A stretch of DNA of 8,682 bases from Victivallis vadensis. Lineage in GTDB: Bacteria > Verrucomicrobiota > Lentisphaeria > Victivallales > GWF2-50-93. Shown piece by piece: positions 1-6,744 of the stretch. Position 1 is the stretch's first letter; the number at the start of each line of letters is the position of its first letter. The stretch covers positions 1-8,682 of the forward strand of contig DYRX01000184.1 in NCBI GenBank assembly GCA_020718525.1, in the 5' to 3' direction. The notes under the pieces are model-generated. The model was not told the DNA's origin, searched no databases, and worked only from the letters and a program-made list of their open reading frames with translations. The position numbers and the translations under genes were made by a program.

Positions 1-258
1 GAGCTGGAGCTCAGCGTTCCCGGGAAGAAAAAGGAACGCCGTCATCCTGACGGCACGGAAGATACGGAAGAGAAGATGCCGAGCCGGAGCTCAGCGTTCC
101 GGGGAAGAAAAAGGAACGCCGTCATCCTGACGGCAGGGAAGAATGGAAGAGAGGATGCCGAGCTGGAGCTCAGCGTTCCCGGGAAGAAAAAGGAACGCCG
201 TCATCCTGACGGCAGGGAAGAATGGAAGAGAGGATGCCGAGCTGGAGCTCGGCGTTCC
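1..258. repeat. REP/BIME-like array of two alternating palindromes
   Basis: The region repeats with a period of 80 then 79 bp; units start near 1, 81, 160 and 239, and the last is partial. Each period holds two related palindromes. Type A is GGAAC followed by the hairpin GCCGTCATCCTGACGGC (6-bp stem), at 33-54, 113-134 and 192-213. Type B is a hairpin of the form GCCGAGCTGGAGCTCGGC followed by GTTCC, at 78-100, 157-179 and 236-258, with a truncated copy at 1-20. Read on the opposite strand, type B also starts with GGAACGCCG and ends in CGGC, so A and B are the same kind of element in inverted orientation with different loops. Purine-rich spacers alternate: 12 nt from B to A, and 22-23 nt from A to B. 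Copies 81-159 and 160-238 differ at only two positions. No spacer is unique, so this is not CRISPR. It resembles REP doublets (REPINs) of other bacteria. An open reading frame runs through it but is judged spurious. Confidence 0.85.
236..253. repeat. Perfect 18-bp palindrome closing the upstream array
   Basis: The sequence GCCGAGCTGGAGCTCGGC can form a hairpin with an 8-bp fully paired stem and a 2-nt loop. It is the only type B palindrome in the window without mismatches. The copy at 157-174 has one C/A mismatch, and the one at 78-95 has two. It is followed directly by GTTCC and then by unique sequence leading to the first gene, so it marks the array boundary. It could act as a barrier to read-through transcription from upstream. 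It has no T-run after it on the + strand, so it is not a canonical intrinsic terminator. Confidence 0.7.
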
Positions 259-300
259 TTGATAAAGAAAGTGAAAACTTTAAAAAATACGGAGTCCTAT
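259..300 (+). promoter_or_regulatory. Leader and ribosome binding site of the first gene
   Basis: This is the unique A-rich stretch between the repeat array and the ATG at 301. GGAG at 291-294 lies 6 nt before the ATG and is a good Shine-Dalgarno match; this is the main reason for choosing 301 as the start. TTGATA at 259-264 resembles a -35 box and TAAAAA at 281-286 could be a -10 with 16-bp spacing. However, that promoter would start transcription at about 293, inside the ribosome binding site, so I do not trust it. A small perfect inverted repeat, AAAGT-GAAA-ACTTT (268-281), lies in the same stretch. The true promoter may lie in or upstream of the repeats. Confidence 0.5.
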
Positions 301-1809
301 ATGTCCTCATTGAAAATTTCAATTTTCAGAATTATTTTTTCTGTATCTGTACTGCTGATTTCATTTTCCCTTCTTGGCGGAGAACTCAAACTCGCTGGCG
401 ACTGGCCGATGCTTGCGGCTAATCAGGAAAGGACCGGATCGGTCAAGCAGGACATACGCCCTCCTTTCACACACAAATGGTTCTGGACTGTCCCGAGCCT
501 GGATTCGCTGAGCCGAACTGTCCAGCCCGTCATTGCGGAGGGGAAGGTCTTTGCCGGAACCGTCGGAGGCATCCTCTACTGCCTCGATGCTGGCACTGGC
601 AAGGAGCTCTGGCATTACACGACTGAAAACGCAGTCCCCTTGCCCATCATCTCAACCTGCGCCTACGAAAAGGGCAGAGTCTTTTTCACTTCGACGGATG
701 GCGGGATATACGCACTCGACGCCTCGACCGGCAAGAAACTTTGGAGAATGCAGACTGGCGCTCCGATCATATGTTCGCCGTTAGTTTCGGATGGAGTCTT
801 GTTCGTCGCCGGGCGTGAGGGATATTTCTACGCAGTTCAATGCGCAGACGGAAAAGAGAAGTGGAAATACCATGTTGGAGCACCCACCGAGCAGTCTCCG
901 GCTCTGGCAGGCAATATCATAGTCAGCGGCGCAGAGGACTGCGTTCTGCGTGGCATAGATGCCAAGAACGGAGCAATCCTATGGACATTTAAAGTTCCAT
1001 TTCAGTCAATGCGGCTGAGCTGGCCTGTGATCTCCGGCAATACGGTTTTCATCCGCGGATACTCGCTCGCCCCCCAGGGAAACTACATCTTCACGGAGGA
1101 GGGAATGCTCAAACAATCTCCAAAAGACTGGGTGAAGGTGCAGGACATGTTCAGGAAATACTATCAGGAGCATCCGGAATACCGTTCGATGTTTATAATT
1201 GATGCCAAGACCGGAAAGGAGAAGGCTCTGCCGGGGCTAGGGCTAATTGCGAGACACGCGGAAACGCCCTTTCCGCCGGTGCTGGACTCCGAAGGCAGAG
1301 CCTGGCTTTTCTACCGCACAAACTGCGGTGAATTCAAAAGCTGTCTCGGGCATTTCGCCACCGAATTTCCACATGGCATTGGAACAATTGATACAGAATC
1401 CGGAGATATCCGCCAGCTACTGCCACACGGGAAATTAGACTCGCCATTCCGCCATTGCGTTGACGATGCATCTCTTTTCACTTTTGCGGGCAAAGTTCTT
1501 TTCGGCAACCATGTCCAAATAAATGACGGATCATACGGCTGGGGAGTAATGGATATCGGCGGAATCGAGGAGGATCTCAAAACCGGAAAAAATGAAATTG
1601 CAAAGTTCCGCACATTGAATCTCGGAGCACCAGTCGTAATACACAACATGAGACCTGAAATATGGAACGGAGGAGCAAGGGCGATGAATCCTGACGGACC
1701 AAGCAATTTCAACGAAGGGCGAGTCCCGATTTCGGTGGCTGGCGACACTCTCTACGAGAACAGCTTGCGCGGTGGGATACTTGCGGTGAAAGGAATGGTG
1801 GAACAATGA
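301..1809 (+). CDS. Secreted PQQ-like beta-propeller repeat protein
   Basis: The product is 502 aa. An N-terminal signal peptide (K5, R10, then a hydrophobic stretch to about residue 26, ending LLGG) points to export. The mature part opens with a DWPM...ERTG segment typical of PQQ-like propeller proteins. At least four blade repeats of the form Y-x-LDAxTGKxLW are visible, at about 81-108, 126-152, 166-193 and 206-232, and a weaker one (FIIDAKTGKEK) at 298-308. The remaining blades, to about residue 500, are divergent. Such repeats usually form a structural propeller, as in BamB-like or PQQ dehydrogenase folds. I see no sign of cofactor-binding dehydrogenase chemistry, so an enzymatic role should not be assumed. 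The frame is open upstream to 76, but that part translates the repeat array, and the ATG at 301 has both the ribosome binding site and the signal peptide. The stop overlaps the next start (ATGA), implying translational coupling. The function is unknown; a scaffold or glycan-binding role in a hemicellulose operon is inference. Confidence 0.85.
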   Translation: MSSLKISIFRIIFSVSVLLISFSLLGGELKLAGDWPMLAANQERTGSVKQDIRPPFTHKWFWTVPSLDSLSRTVQPVIAEGKVFAGTVGGILYCLDAGTGKELWHYTTENAVPLPIISTCAYEKGRVFFTSTDGGIYALDASTGKKLWRMQTGAPIICSPLVSDGVLFVAGREGYFYAVQCADGKEKWKYHVGAPTEQSPALAGNIIVSGAEDCVLRGIDAKNGAILWTFKVPFQSMRLSWPVISGNTVFIRGYSLAPQGNYIFTEEGMLKQSPKDWVKVQDMFRKYYQEHPEYRSMFIIDAKTGKEKALPGLGLIARHAETPFPPVLDSEGRAWLFYRTNCGEFKSCLGHFATEFPHGIGTIDTESGDIRQLLPHGKLDSPFRHCVDDASLFTFAGKVLFGNHVQINDGSYGWGVMDIGGIEEDLKTGKNEIAKFRTLNLGAPVVIHNMRPEIWNGGARAMNPDGPSNFNEGRVPISVAGDTLYENSLRGGILAVKGMVEQ

Positions 1810-2945
1810 TGAAACATTGCAGATTGCCAGTCGTTATTGCGAGCTTCGCAATATCCATTACTTCTATTGCTGGGGAACCCGATCTTAAAAATATCGTCTG
1901 GGAGGAAGAGATAGTCACAGACATATCCAAAGATGCCGAGCCCTGGAAAAACAAGCTCGCCGATGAAGTCTCGAAAATTGTCACAGCCGGGCATCTCGCT
2001 CCGTTCCGATGGGCTTCGACTGAAGGAGACATCATCCTTGAGTGGGCGCATTCCGGACAACTTGTGAGGGCACTTTCGATGGCATACCCGTACCTTCCAC
2101 CGGATCTGCAGGAGAAGACAAAGACCTACCTGCGTAAGGAAATCGAAGAATATCCTCCATGGTACACCGGTGCGTCCTGGTCGCCGGGGAATCTCCCCGT
2201 TGACAAGGGGGCGCGGCGCGAATGGTATGCCGCTCCGGGGCTCGGGGCCATGGTATCAAAGGAAAAAGACCGCGCCTGGCTGTCCACGAGAATCAATGCA
2301 TGGATACAGCACGGCTACGGAATATGGCTGTATGCCAGAAACACTGGAGACACGGAAACTATTGACAAAAACTGGCAGATGATCCAGAGTTATTTTCACT
2401 CGAACCAGAAAATGGGGCTATCCCTATACAGCGATCTTGCAGGATATATTGGGATTGCGAGGCTCGCAAAAATGACAGGACACGACGACATCGCCTACGA
2501 CGCGGAAAACTTCATAAAACAGAACATCGGCAAGATAAGCGAGTTCGATAAAGTTGAAAAACGACTGATAGGGGACGACAGTACCCACCTGAAATCCAAC
2601 AGCGCCTGGATTGCAGTCTTCTTCTATCTCACCCCGGAAACTGCGCGCTTCATAAAGGAAAACAGCCTTGCTGAAGCGAGAGAATATCTTGATTCGGTCA
2701 AAATCCAGCGTCCCGCCTGGTTTCTCAACCCGGCACCAGGATATTCCGGGGGCGAAATATCCACCACTCCGCCGGGACTGTCATGGCCTGTATTCCAGGC
2801 CGAGGCGGAAATTTTCGGTGCCGATCCGAAAATATTACAGTGCTGGGTTGACATTCCCTACTGCAAGGTCGGGGATCTCTACTACATAGAAAATCTTGTC
2901 TCTTTAATAAAAGCATTTGGAAAAAAGAAATGGAGAAAATTATAA
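1806..2945 (+). CDS. Secreted helical protein, probable alpha/alpha-toroid
   Basis: The product is 379 aa and I do not recognise a named family with certainty. Residues 1-23 form a signal peptide (K3 and R6, a hydrophobic core, then SITSIAG before EPDL). The rest is rich in amphipathic helices with Trp and Tyr clusters, for example EWAHSGQLVRALSMAYPYL at 79-97, WIQHGYGIWLYARNTGD at 166-182 and LAGYIGIARLAKMTGHDD at 211-228. Paired helices of this kind, with the LYARNTGD and GIARLAKMTG patterns, are typical of (alpha/alpha)6 barrels found in many glycoside hydrolases and polysaccharide lyases. A loop rich in aromatic and charged residues, WSPGNLPVDKGARREWY (125-141), is a possible substrate-facing site; catalytic residues cannot be named. 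The start overlaps the propeller gene by 4 bp, and a second in-frame ATG follows at once. The stop abuts the esterase start. The shared operon and export suggest that it acts with the propeller protein outside the cytoplasm, on a glycan. This is inferred from context only. Confidence 0.8.
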   Translation: MMKHCRLPVVIASFAISITSIAGEPDLKNIVWEEEIVTDISKDAEPWKNKLADEVSKIVTAGHLAPFRWASTEGDIILEWAHSGQLVRALSMAYPYLPPDLQEKTKTYLRKEIEEYPPWYTGASWSPGNLPVDKGARREWYAAPGLGAMVSKEKDRAWLSTRINAWIQHGYGIWLYARNTGDTETIDKNWQMIQSYFHSNQKMGLSLYSDLAGYIGIARLAKMTGHDDIAYDAENFIKQNIGKISEFDKVEKRLIGDDSTHLKSNSAWIAVFFYLTPETARFIKENSLAEAREYLDSVKIQRPAWFLNPAPGYSGGEISTTPPGLSWPVFQAEAEIFGADPKILQCWVDIPYCKVGDLYYIENLVSLIKAFGKKKWRKL

Positions 2946-4637
2946 ATGATTAAGTCTCTCTGTATTATGTGCATTTGCTCCTTTGCGTTCATGGCGGATG
3001 CTGAACTCAAGCTAGCAGATGTCTTTGGCGACAACATGGTCCTCCAGCGGAACGCCAAAGTTCCAATCTGGGGGACTGCGGATCCTGGTGCGGAAATAAC
3101 TGTCGAGTTCGCCGGGCAAAAGACCCTTGCCAAGGCTGGCGCCGATGGCGCATGGATGGCGTTCCTCAGTCCGATGCCTGCGAACTCCGCAGGGCAGGAG
3201 TTGAAGGTGTCGTCAAATCTGAAATCTCAAATTTCAAATCTCAAATGCTCTAATGTGCTCGTCGGCGAGGTCTGGCTTTGCAGTGGACAATCCAACATGG
3301 AATGGACGATCAACGCAAAAGATCACCTAGACAATCCGGATGAGATTGTGAAAGGAGCCAATTTTCCGGAAATCCGTTTCTTCACTCCTAAAATTCAATA
3401 CTGTGCAAAGCCTTACAGCGGATGCGAGGGCAAATGGCGGATATGCAATCCGGAAAACGCCGGGGACCTTTCCGCAACAGCATATTACTTCGCGAGAAAA
3501 CTTAACAAGGAACTTAATGTGCCTGTAGGACTGCTCGTAAGCGCGGCCGGCGGAACTGTCGGCCACTGCTGGATTCCATGCGACGCGATGCTCGCAGAAG
3601 AGGAATTGAAACAGTTTGCCCTGTCACCAGAATACATTGCAAACAACGAAAAAAGATACGAAGGCTTCGAACAGAAATACAGGGAATGGCTTAAGACAGA
3701 AGAAGCTAAGAAAGTTGTCAAGGACGATGCCAATGCGGAAAAAATCCTGCAGGAGGCGCTTAAGCTGATCAAGGATGCGAATCTCGCAGAAAAAACTGGT
3801 GCCCCATATCCCTACAACTATTGGGGCTTCCCGATGGAAGTCAGAAAAATCGCTGGCTTTGACAAGGACCTCAGAATAAGCACCAATCGTGGTGCCTCGC
3901 TATTTAATGGCATGGTCGCGCCGCTTGCGCCATTCGCAATCGCGGGAATCCTCTGGTGGCAGGGGGAAGCCGATGCCGACTGGAACCAGGGAGCGATATA
4001 TAAAAAGAAACTTTGTGTGCTCGCGGATTCCTGGCGCAAGTTCTGGAGCTGTAAAGGCTTCGACAAGGGAACTAAAATCCCTTTCATCTACGTCCAGATC
4101 GAAAATTTCAGAGGCAGGGATGGAATCAATGCCGATGAATGGGCTAAACTGCGAAATTCGCAGAGGGAATGCGCTGATCTGATCACGAACTCAGCGATGG
4201 TGGTAGCGATAGATGCAAGCCCCAATGAGGATGCCTCGATACATCCTAAAAATAAGGAGATGCTCGGAAACAGGCTATGCTCTACTGCCATGGCCCTCTC
4301 TTACGGAGGCGACAAAACTGCCGCAGAATATCCGCTTTATTCTTCCATGAAAATTGATGGAGATAAAGTCATTGTCAATTTTAAAAATGCTCCGAAAGGC
4401 CTGCAGTCTGGGAAAGAAGGAAAGGATGCGGCTGTCAAGGGTTTTGAAGTTGCCGGATCGGATGGAACGTTCGTAGCGGCCGAAGCTCGGATCGAAAAGG
4501 ATTCTGTAATCATCTCGAGCCCGAGCGTAAAATCTCCTGTCGCGGTCCGCTATGCCTGGGCTCTAAATCCTGTCTGCAACCTCTACGGCGGCAACGGCTT
4601 GCCTGCAAGCCCGTTCATTGGAAAACTGGAGAAATGA
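2946..4637 (+). CDS. SASA-family (sialate O-acetylesterase-like) carbohydrate esterase
   Basis: The product is 563 aa, within the usual range for the family. A short signal peptide (about residues 1-19, ending FMADA) precedes the family's opening motif, VFGDNMVLQRNAKVPIWG. The SGNH-type active-site block LVGEVWLCSGQSNMEW (105-120) supplies the nucleophile Ser116 (codon 3291-3293). ILWWQGEAD (335-343) is the second conserved block, and IHPKNKEMLGNRL (432-444) carries the likely catalytic His433. A charged helical insertion at about 215-285 separates the blocks, and a beta-rich C-terminal part ends with NGLPASPF. Family members include acetylxylan and other O-acetyl sugar esterases as well as sialate esterases. 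With GH10 and GH39-like enzymes downstream, deacetylation of xylan-type glycans is the likelier job than sialic acid; this is inference. GGAG at 2932-2935 is the ribosome binding site. The gene follows the previous stop with no gap. A heptamer DNA repeat encodes residues 91-100, just before the catalytic block. Confidence 0.92.
   Translation: MIKSLCIMCICSFAFMADAELKLADVFGDNMVLQRNAKVPIWGTADPGAEITVEFAGQKTLAKAGADGAWMAFLSPMPANSAGQELKVSSNLKSQISNLKCSNVLVGEVWLCSGQSNMEWTINAKDHLDNPDEIVKGANFPEIRFFTPKIQYCAKPYSGCEGKWRICNPENAGDLSATAYYFARKLNKELNVPVGLLVSAAGGTVGHCWIPCDAMLAEEELKQFALSPEYIANNEKRYEGFEQKYREWLKTEEAKKVVKDDANAEKILQEALKLIKDANLAEKTGAPYPYNYWGFPMEVRKIAGFDKDLRISTNRGASLFNGMVAPLAPFAIAGILWWQGEADADWNQGAIYKKKLCVLADSWRKFWSCKGFDKGTKIPFIYVQIENFRGRDGINADEWAKLRNSQRECADLITNSAMVVAIDASPNEDASIHPKNKEMLGNRLCSTAMALSYGGDKTAAEYPLYSSMKIDGDKVIVNFKNAPKGLQSGKEGKDAAVKGFEVAGSDGTFVAAEARIEKDSVIISSPSVKSPVAVRYAWALNPVCNLYGGNGLPASPFIGKLEK
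3215..3246 (+). repeat. In-frame heptamer repeat inside the esterase gene
   Basis: Four consecutive 7-bp units, AAATCTG, AAATCTC, AAATTTC and AAATCTC, followed by AAAT, lie in the coding sequence of the esterase. Because 7 is not a multiple of 3, the units are read in shifting frames, giving NLKSQISNLK (residues 91-100). The peptide falls between the N-terminal beta domain and the conserved LVGEVW block, where the family normally has a short strand leading into the active site. The A+T-rich base composition and the regularity differ from the flanking codons. I recall similar AAATCTC-type interspersed repeats in PVC genomes, but cannot verify that here. Confidence 0.75.
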
Positions 4638-4754
4638 AAATGGCGGAAGATTAGGTCAATGGAGCTGATTTCAAAAATCCTAATTCCAGGTAAATTCGTT
4701 GGTGTTCTCACTTTAGTGTGCAATTCGGAAATAATAAATATTTGCCGGGCTCTT
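4638..4754 (+). other. A+T-rich spacer before the GH39-like gene
   Basis: This stretch separates the first three genes from the last two. It is visibly richer in A and T than the genes around it. ATG at 4634 overlaps the esterase stop as ATGA, but its frame closes after six codons (MKMAED, stop 4652-4654). An ATG at 4659 is in frame with the downstream enzyme. It would add 32 residues that do not look like a normal signal peptide or mature region, and its ribosome binding site is poor (GGA 11 nt upstream; AGG too close). The A+T-rich run near 4729-4742 could contain a -10 element, but no partner -35 at good spacing is convincing. No terminator hairpin with a T-run is seen. An internal promoter here is possible but unproven. 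Confidence 0.4.
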
Positions 4755-6689
4755 ATGAATATAATTTTATATTGTCATTTGAAAATTCCGCTTCCCTTGA
4801 TGGTGGCCTTCATGTTTTTTAGCAAGATGGGTGCTTCGTTGTCATCGGAGCCCCAATCTAGCGACGATCTTAATTCCGCGTCCATATCTGTTGACCAAAA
4901 CAAACGATGGGAGAACTGTGGTCTTCAGGAGGATGCACCTTTGACATGGAAGGCCGTATCCGGACGCATCGCCGAAGAAAATGCGGTTGAGTTTGTTTTC
5001 AATTCCGACCTTGGCGTCTGTGGCATGAAATATCTGCAACTGCCGCATGTCAAAGGGACAGACGGCTATTCCTTCTGGCTAAAAGGGGACAAGTCTTTGG
5101 CATCTGTACAAATAAGACTTTCCCAAAGAGACTGGTCAGCCTGGGATTCTCCCATTTTTGCGGTGGACTGGAAGGGATGGAAGAAAATTGTTGTTACCAG
5201 GAACGAATGCAATTTTCATGACTGGGGAAAAGCTGGGGCAGACTGGGACAAGATTAGTATTTTTGCATTCCGAGTCTCCGGTTCTTCATGCTCTGTCGCA
5301 ATCAGCGGAATCGAATTCCATGTGGAGACAAAATCAAAGAAGCTTGAGTCAGTTCTTGCGCCTCCTATGACAATTTCCGTTGATCTTTCCAAGACTCTCC
5401 CTCCGATACCTGACAATCTCAAGGGAATTGACTTTGCGCTTGTCAATTGGGGGGCTTCGCAGACGAGTGAAAACTTCTATCGTCAAATTCAAGAATTATT
5501 GAAAAAATCAGGTGCTAAAATTGTCCGCTTCTGGCCATTTTGTCCGGCATTGGGACTTTCTCCGCGGAAAGGTGTATATGATTTTGCGAAATTCGACAGG
5601 CAGATGGATATGATCAAATCTGTCGGGGCAAAATCGCTGATGACATGCTGTTTCACTCCCGAATGGCTTTCTATTGACGGCAGTAAGGAAGGGATTCCGA
5701 AGAACTGGGATGACTATGAAAGTCTCATATCAGCACTTGTAACACATTGCAAAGAGAAGGGTTATGTTGTGGAGTACTGGGAAGTCTGGAACGAGCCGGA
5801 TCTTAGCGGAGGAGCTTTTCTGAAAGGCGGGTTTGAAGAATTAGCGTCAATATACAGGCATTTTGCGTCGGCGATTCGCTCTGTCGAGCCTGACGCCCGA
5901 GTTGGAGGAGGAGGCTTTTCGTCTCCATCGCCTGCCTGGACAAGGAAACTTGTCGAATTCTGCGTCAAGGAAAATCTCCCGTCCGATTTCCTGTCATGGC
6001 ATGTCTATGATCTTTCGCCCGACGGACTTTCGGCGTCAATATCGGCGGCAAGGAAAATCCTCTCGGATTATCCTTCAATGAAAAATACTCGGCTAGTCAT
6101 AGACGAATGGAATTCCGCCGGCGGTCCTCAGAACCAATACGACTCCGAGTTTGCCGCGGCGTTTCAGGTGGCGGCTCTTGATCGCATGCTGAGGGCAGGC
6201 CTGGACTGCTCCGTTTTCTTCGCTTTCAATGACAGTGCATACCACTACAAAATCAGGCCACCTGTCCATGGGGAATTTGGCGGATCATGGGGACTGATAA
6301 CGGAAAAGAACAATCCAAAGGCGTCATACAACTCGTTCAAAATGTTCTCGGAACTTGATGGAGAGCGATGCGAGATTTCAGGAGCCGACTCTGAAACTGG
6401 CGCGATCGCGGTCAAAAAAGACGGGCAGATATCTATCCTTCTGTATCGCTTCCGAACAGAAGCTGATGCCGCAGACAGAGAAGTGAAAATAGAGCTTAAG
6501 GGCGCAGTGCCGGAAACATTTTCAAAGTTTGAGATTGAACTCGTTGACAAGTCTCATTCGAACCGGCTTCGAAATCCGGAGTCGGGCGAGATAGAGAAAA
6601 TTCTCACGCTGTTTAAGGTCGAAGCCACAAAGATTCCGTCTTTGATGCTCGCCCCTCTTGCTGTGGCGAGGATAAGGATCAGTCAATAG
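4755..6689 (+). CDS. Secreted GH39-like glycoside hydrolase (beta-xylosidase-like)
   Basis: The product is 644 aa from this start. Residues 1-31 look like a signal peptide (K10, a hydrophobic IPLPLMVAFMFF core, then GASLSS). About 42-192 is a beta-rich region (GTDGYSFWLKGD, WKGWKKIVV, then a C-terminal ISGIEF strand) resembling galactose-binding-type jelly-roll modules. The catalytic domain, about 205-535, is a clan GH-A TIM barrel: EYWEVWNEPD (340-349) gives the acid/base Glu347 (codon 5793-5795), LSWHVYD (413-419) is the usual His-bearing strand, and RLVIDEWNS (446-454) gives the nucleophile Glu451 (codon 6105-6107). Residues 540-644 form a C-terminal beta domain, as in GH39 beta-xylosidases. 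The WNEP...DEW layout fits GH39 best; GH5, GH30 and GH51-type relatives are alternatives. The likely substrate is xylo-oligosaccharides. The start is uncertain: 4659 gives 676 aa, but the extra residues look non-coding. I chose 4755 for the signal peptide, although no good ribosome binding site precedes it. Confidence 0.85.
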   Translation: MNIILYCHLKIPLPLMVAFMFFSKMGASLSSEPQSSDDLNSASISVDQNKRWENCGLQEDAPLTWKAVSGRIAEENAVEFVFNSDLGVCGMKYLQLPHVKGTDGYSFWLKGDKSLASVQIRLSQRDWSAWDSPIFAVDWKGWKKIVVTRNECNFHDWGKAGADWDKISIFAFRVSGSSCSVAISGIEFHVETKSKKLESVLAPPMTISVDLSKTLPPIPDNLKGIDFALVNWGASQTSENFYRQIQELLKKSGAKIVRFWPFCPALGLSPRKGVYDFAKFDRQMDMIKSVGAKSLMTCCFTPEWLSIDGSKEGIPKNWDDYESLISALVTHCKEKGYVVEYWEVWNEPDLSGGAFLKGGFEELASIYRHFASAIRSVEPDARVGGGGFSSPSPAWTRKLVEFCVKENLPSDFLSWHVYDLSPDGLSASISAARKILSDYPSMKNTRLVIDEWNSAGGPQNQYDSEFAAAFQVAALDRMLRAGLDCSVFFAFNDSAYHYKIRPPVHGEFGGSWGLITEKNNPKASYNSFKMFSELDGERCEISGADSETGAIAVKKDGQISILLYRFRTEADAADREVKIELKGAVPETFSKFEIELVDKSHSNRLRNPESGEIEKILTLFKVEATKIPSLMLAPLAVARIRISQ

Positions 6690-6726
6690 CAAAACAATCG
6701 GGATGCGTTATGAAATTATCGGATAT

Positions 6727-6744
6727 GGAGGCAGGAATGCCTGC
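6727..6744 (+). promoter_or_regulatory. Ribosome binding site and hairpin at the GH10 start
   Basis: GGAGG at 6727-6731 lies 5 nt before an ATG at 6737 and is the strongest Shine-Dalgarno match in this part of the window. This favours 6737 over the in-frame ATGs at 6710 (preceded by a weaker GGGA at 6700-6703), 6725 and 6761. The sequence GCAGG-AATG-CCTGC (6731-6744) can form a 5-bp hairpin with this ATG inside the 4-nt loop. That could modulate initiation. The stem is short, so this is a suggestion only. Confidence 0.4.

Noticed and set aside
1..258. CRISPR array
   Set aside because: Whole 79-80-bp units repeat, including the stretches between palindromes; there are no unique spacers and no cas genes.
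259..286. Sigma70-type promoter TTGATA with 16-bp spacing to TAAAAA
   Set aside because: The -10 is weak, and the predicted start would fall inside the Shine-Dalgarno of the gene; kept only as a remark in the leader entry.
76..300. Open frame continuous with the propeller gene, adding 75 residues at its N-terminus
   Set aside because: It translates the palindromic repeat array, lacks a ribosome binding site and would bury the signal peptide; the ATG at 301 has a good site 6 nt upstream.
1311..1748. Antisense open frame of 145 codons
   Set aside because: It lies entirely within the propeller gene on the other strand, with no recognisable domain, signal peptide or ribosome binding site; it is a shadow of coding bias.
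301..1809. PQQ-dependent alcohol or glucose dehydrogenase
   Set aside because: Blade motifs are present, but no dehydrogenase signature or cytochrome motif is visible, and the context is glycan breakdown.
2999..3020. Similarity between the mature N-termini of the propeller protein and the esterase (both contain ELKLA)
   Set aside because: The esterase residues fit the normal family opening before FGDNMVLQR, so the match to the propeller protein is best explained by chance.
2946..4637. True sialic-acid esterase role
   Set aside because: The family name suggests it, but no sialidase, sialic acid transport or catabolic gene is present; the neighbours point to plant hemicellulose.
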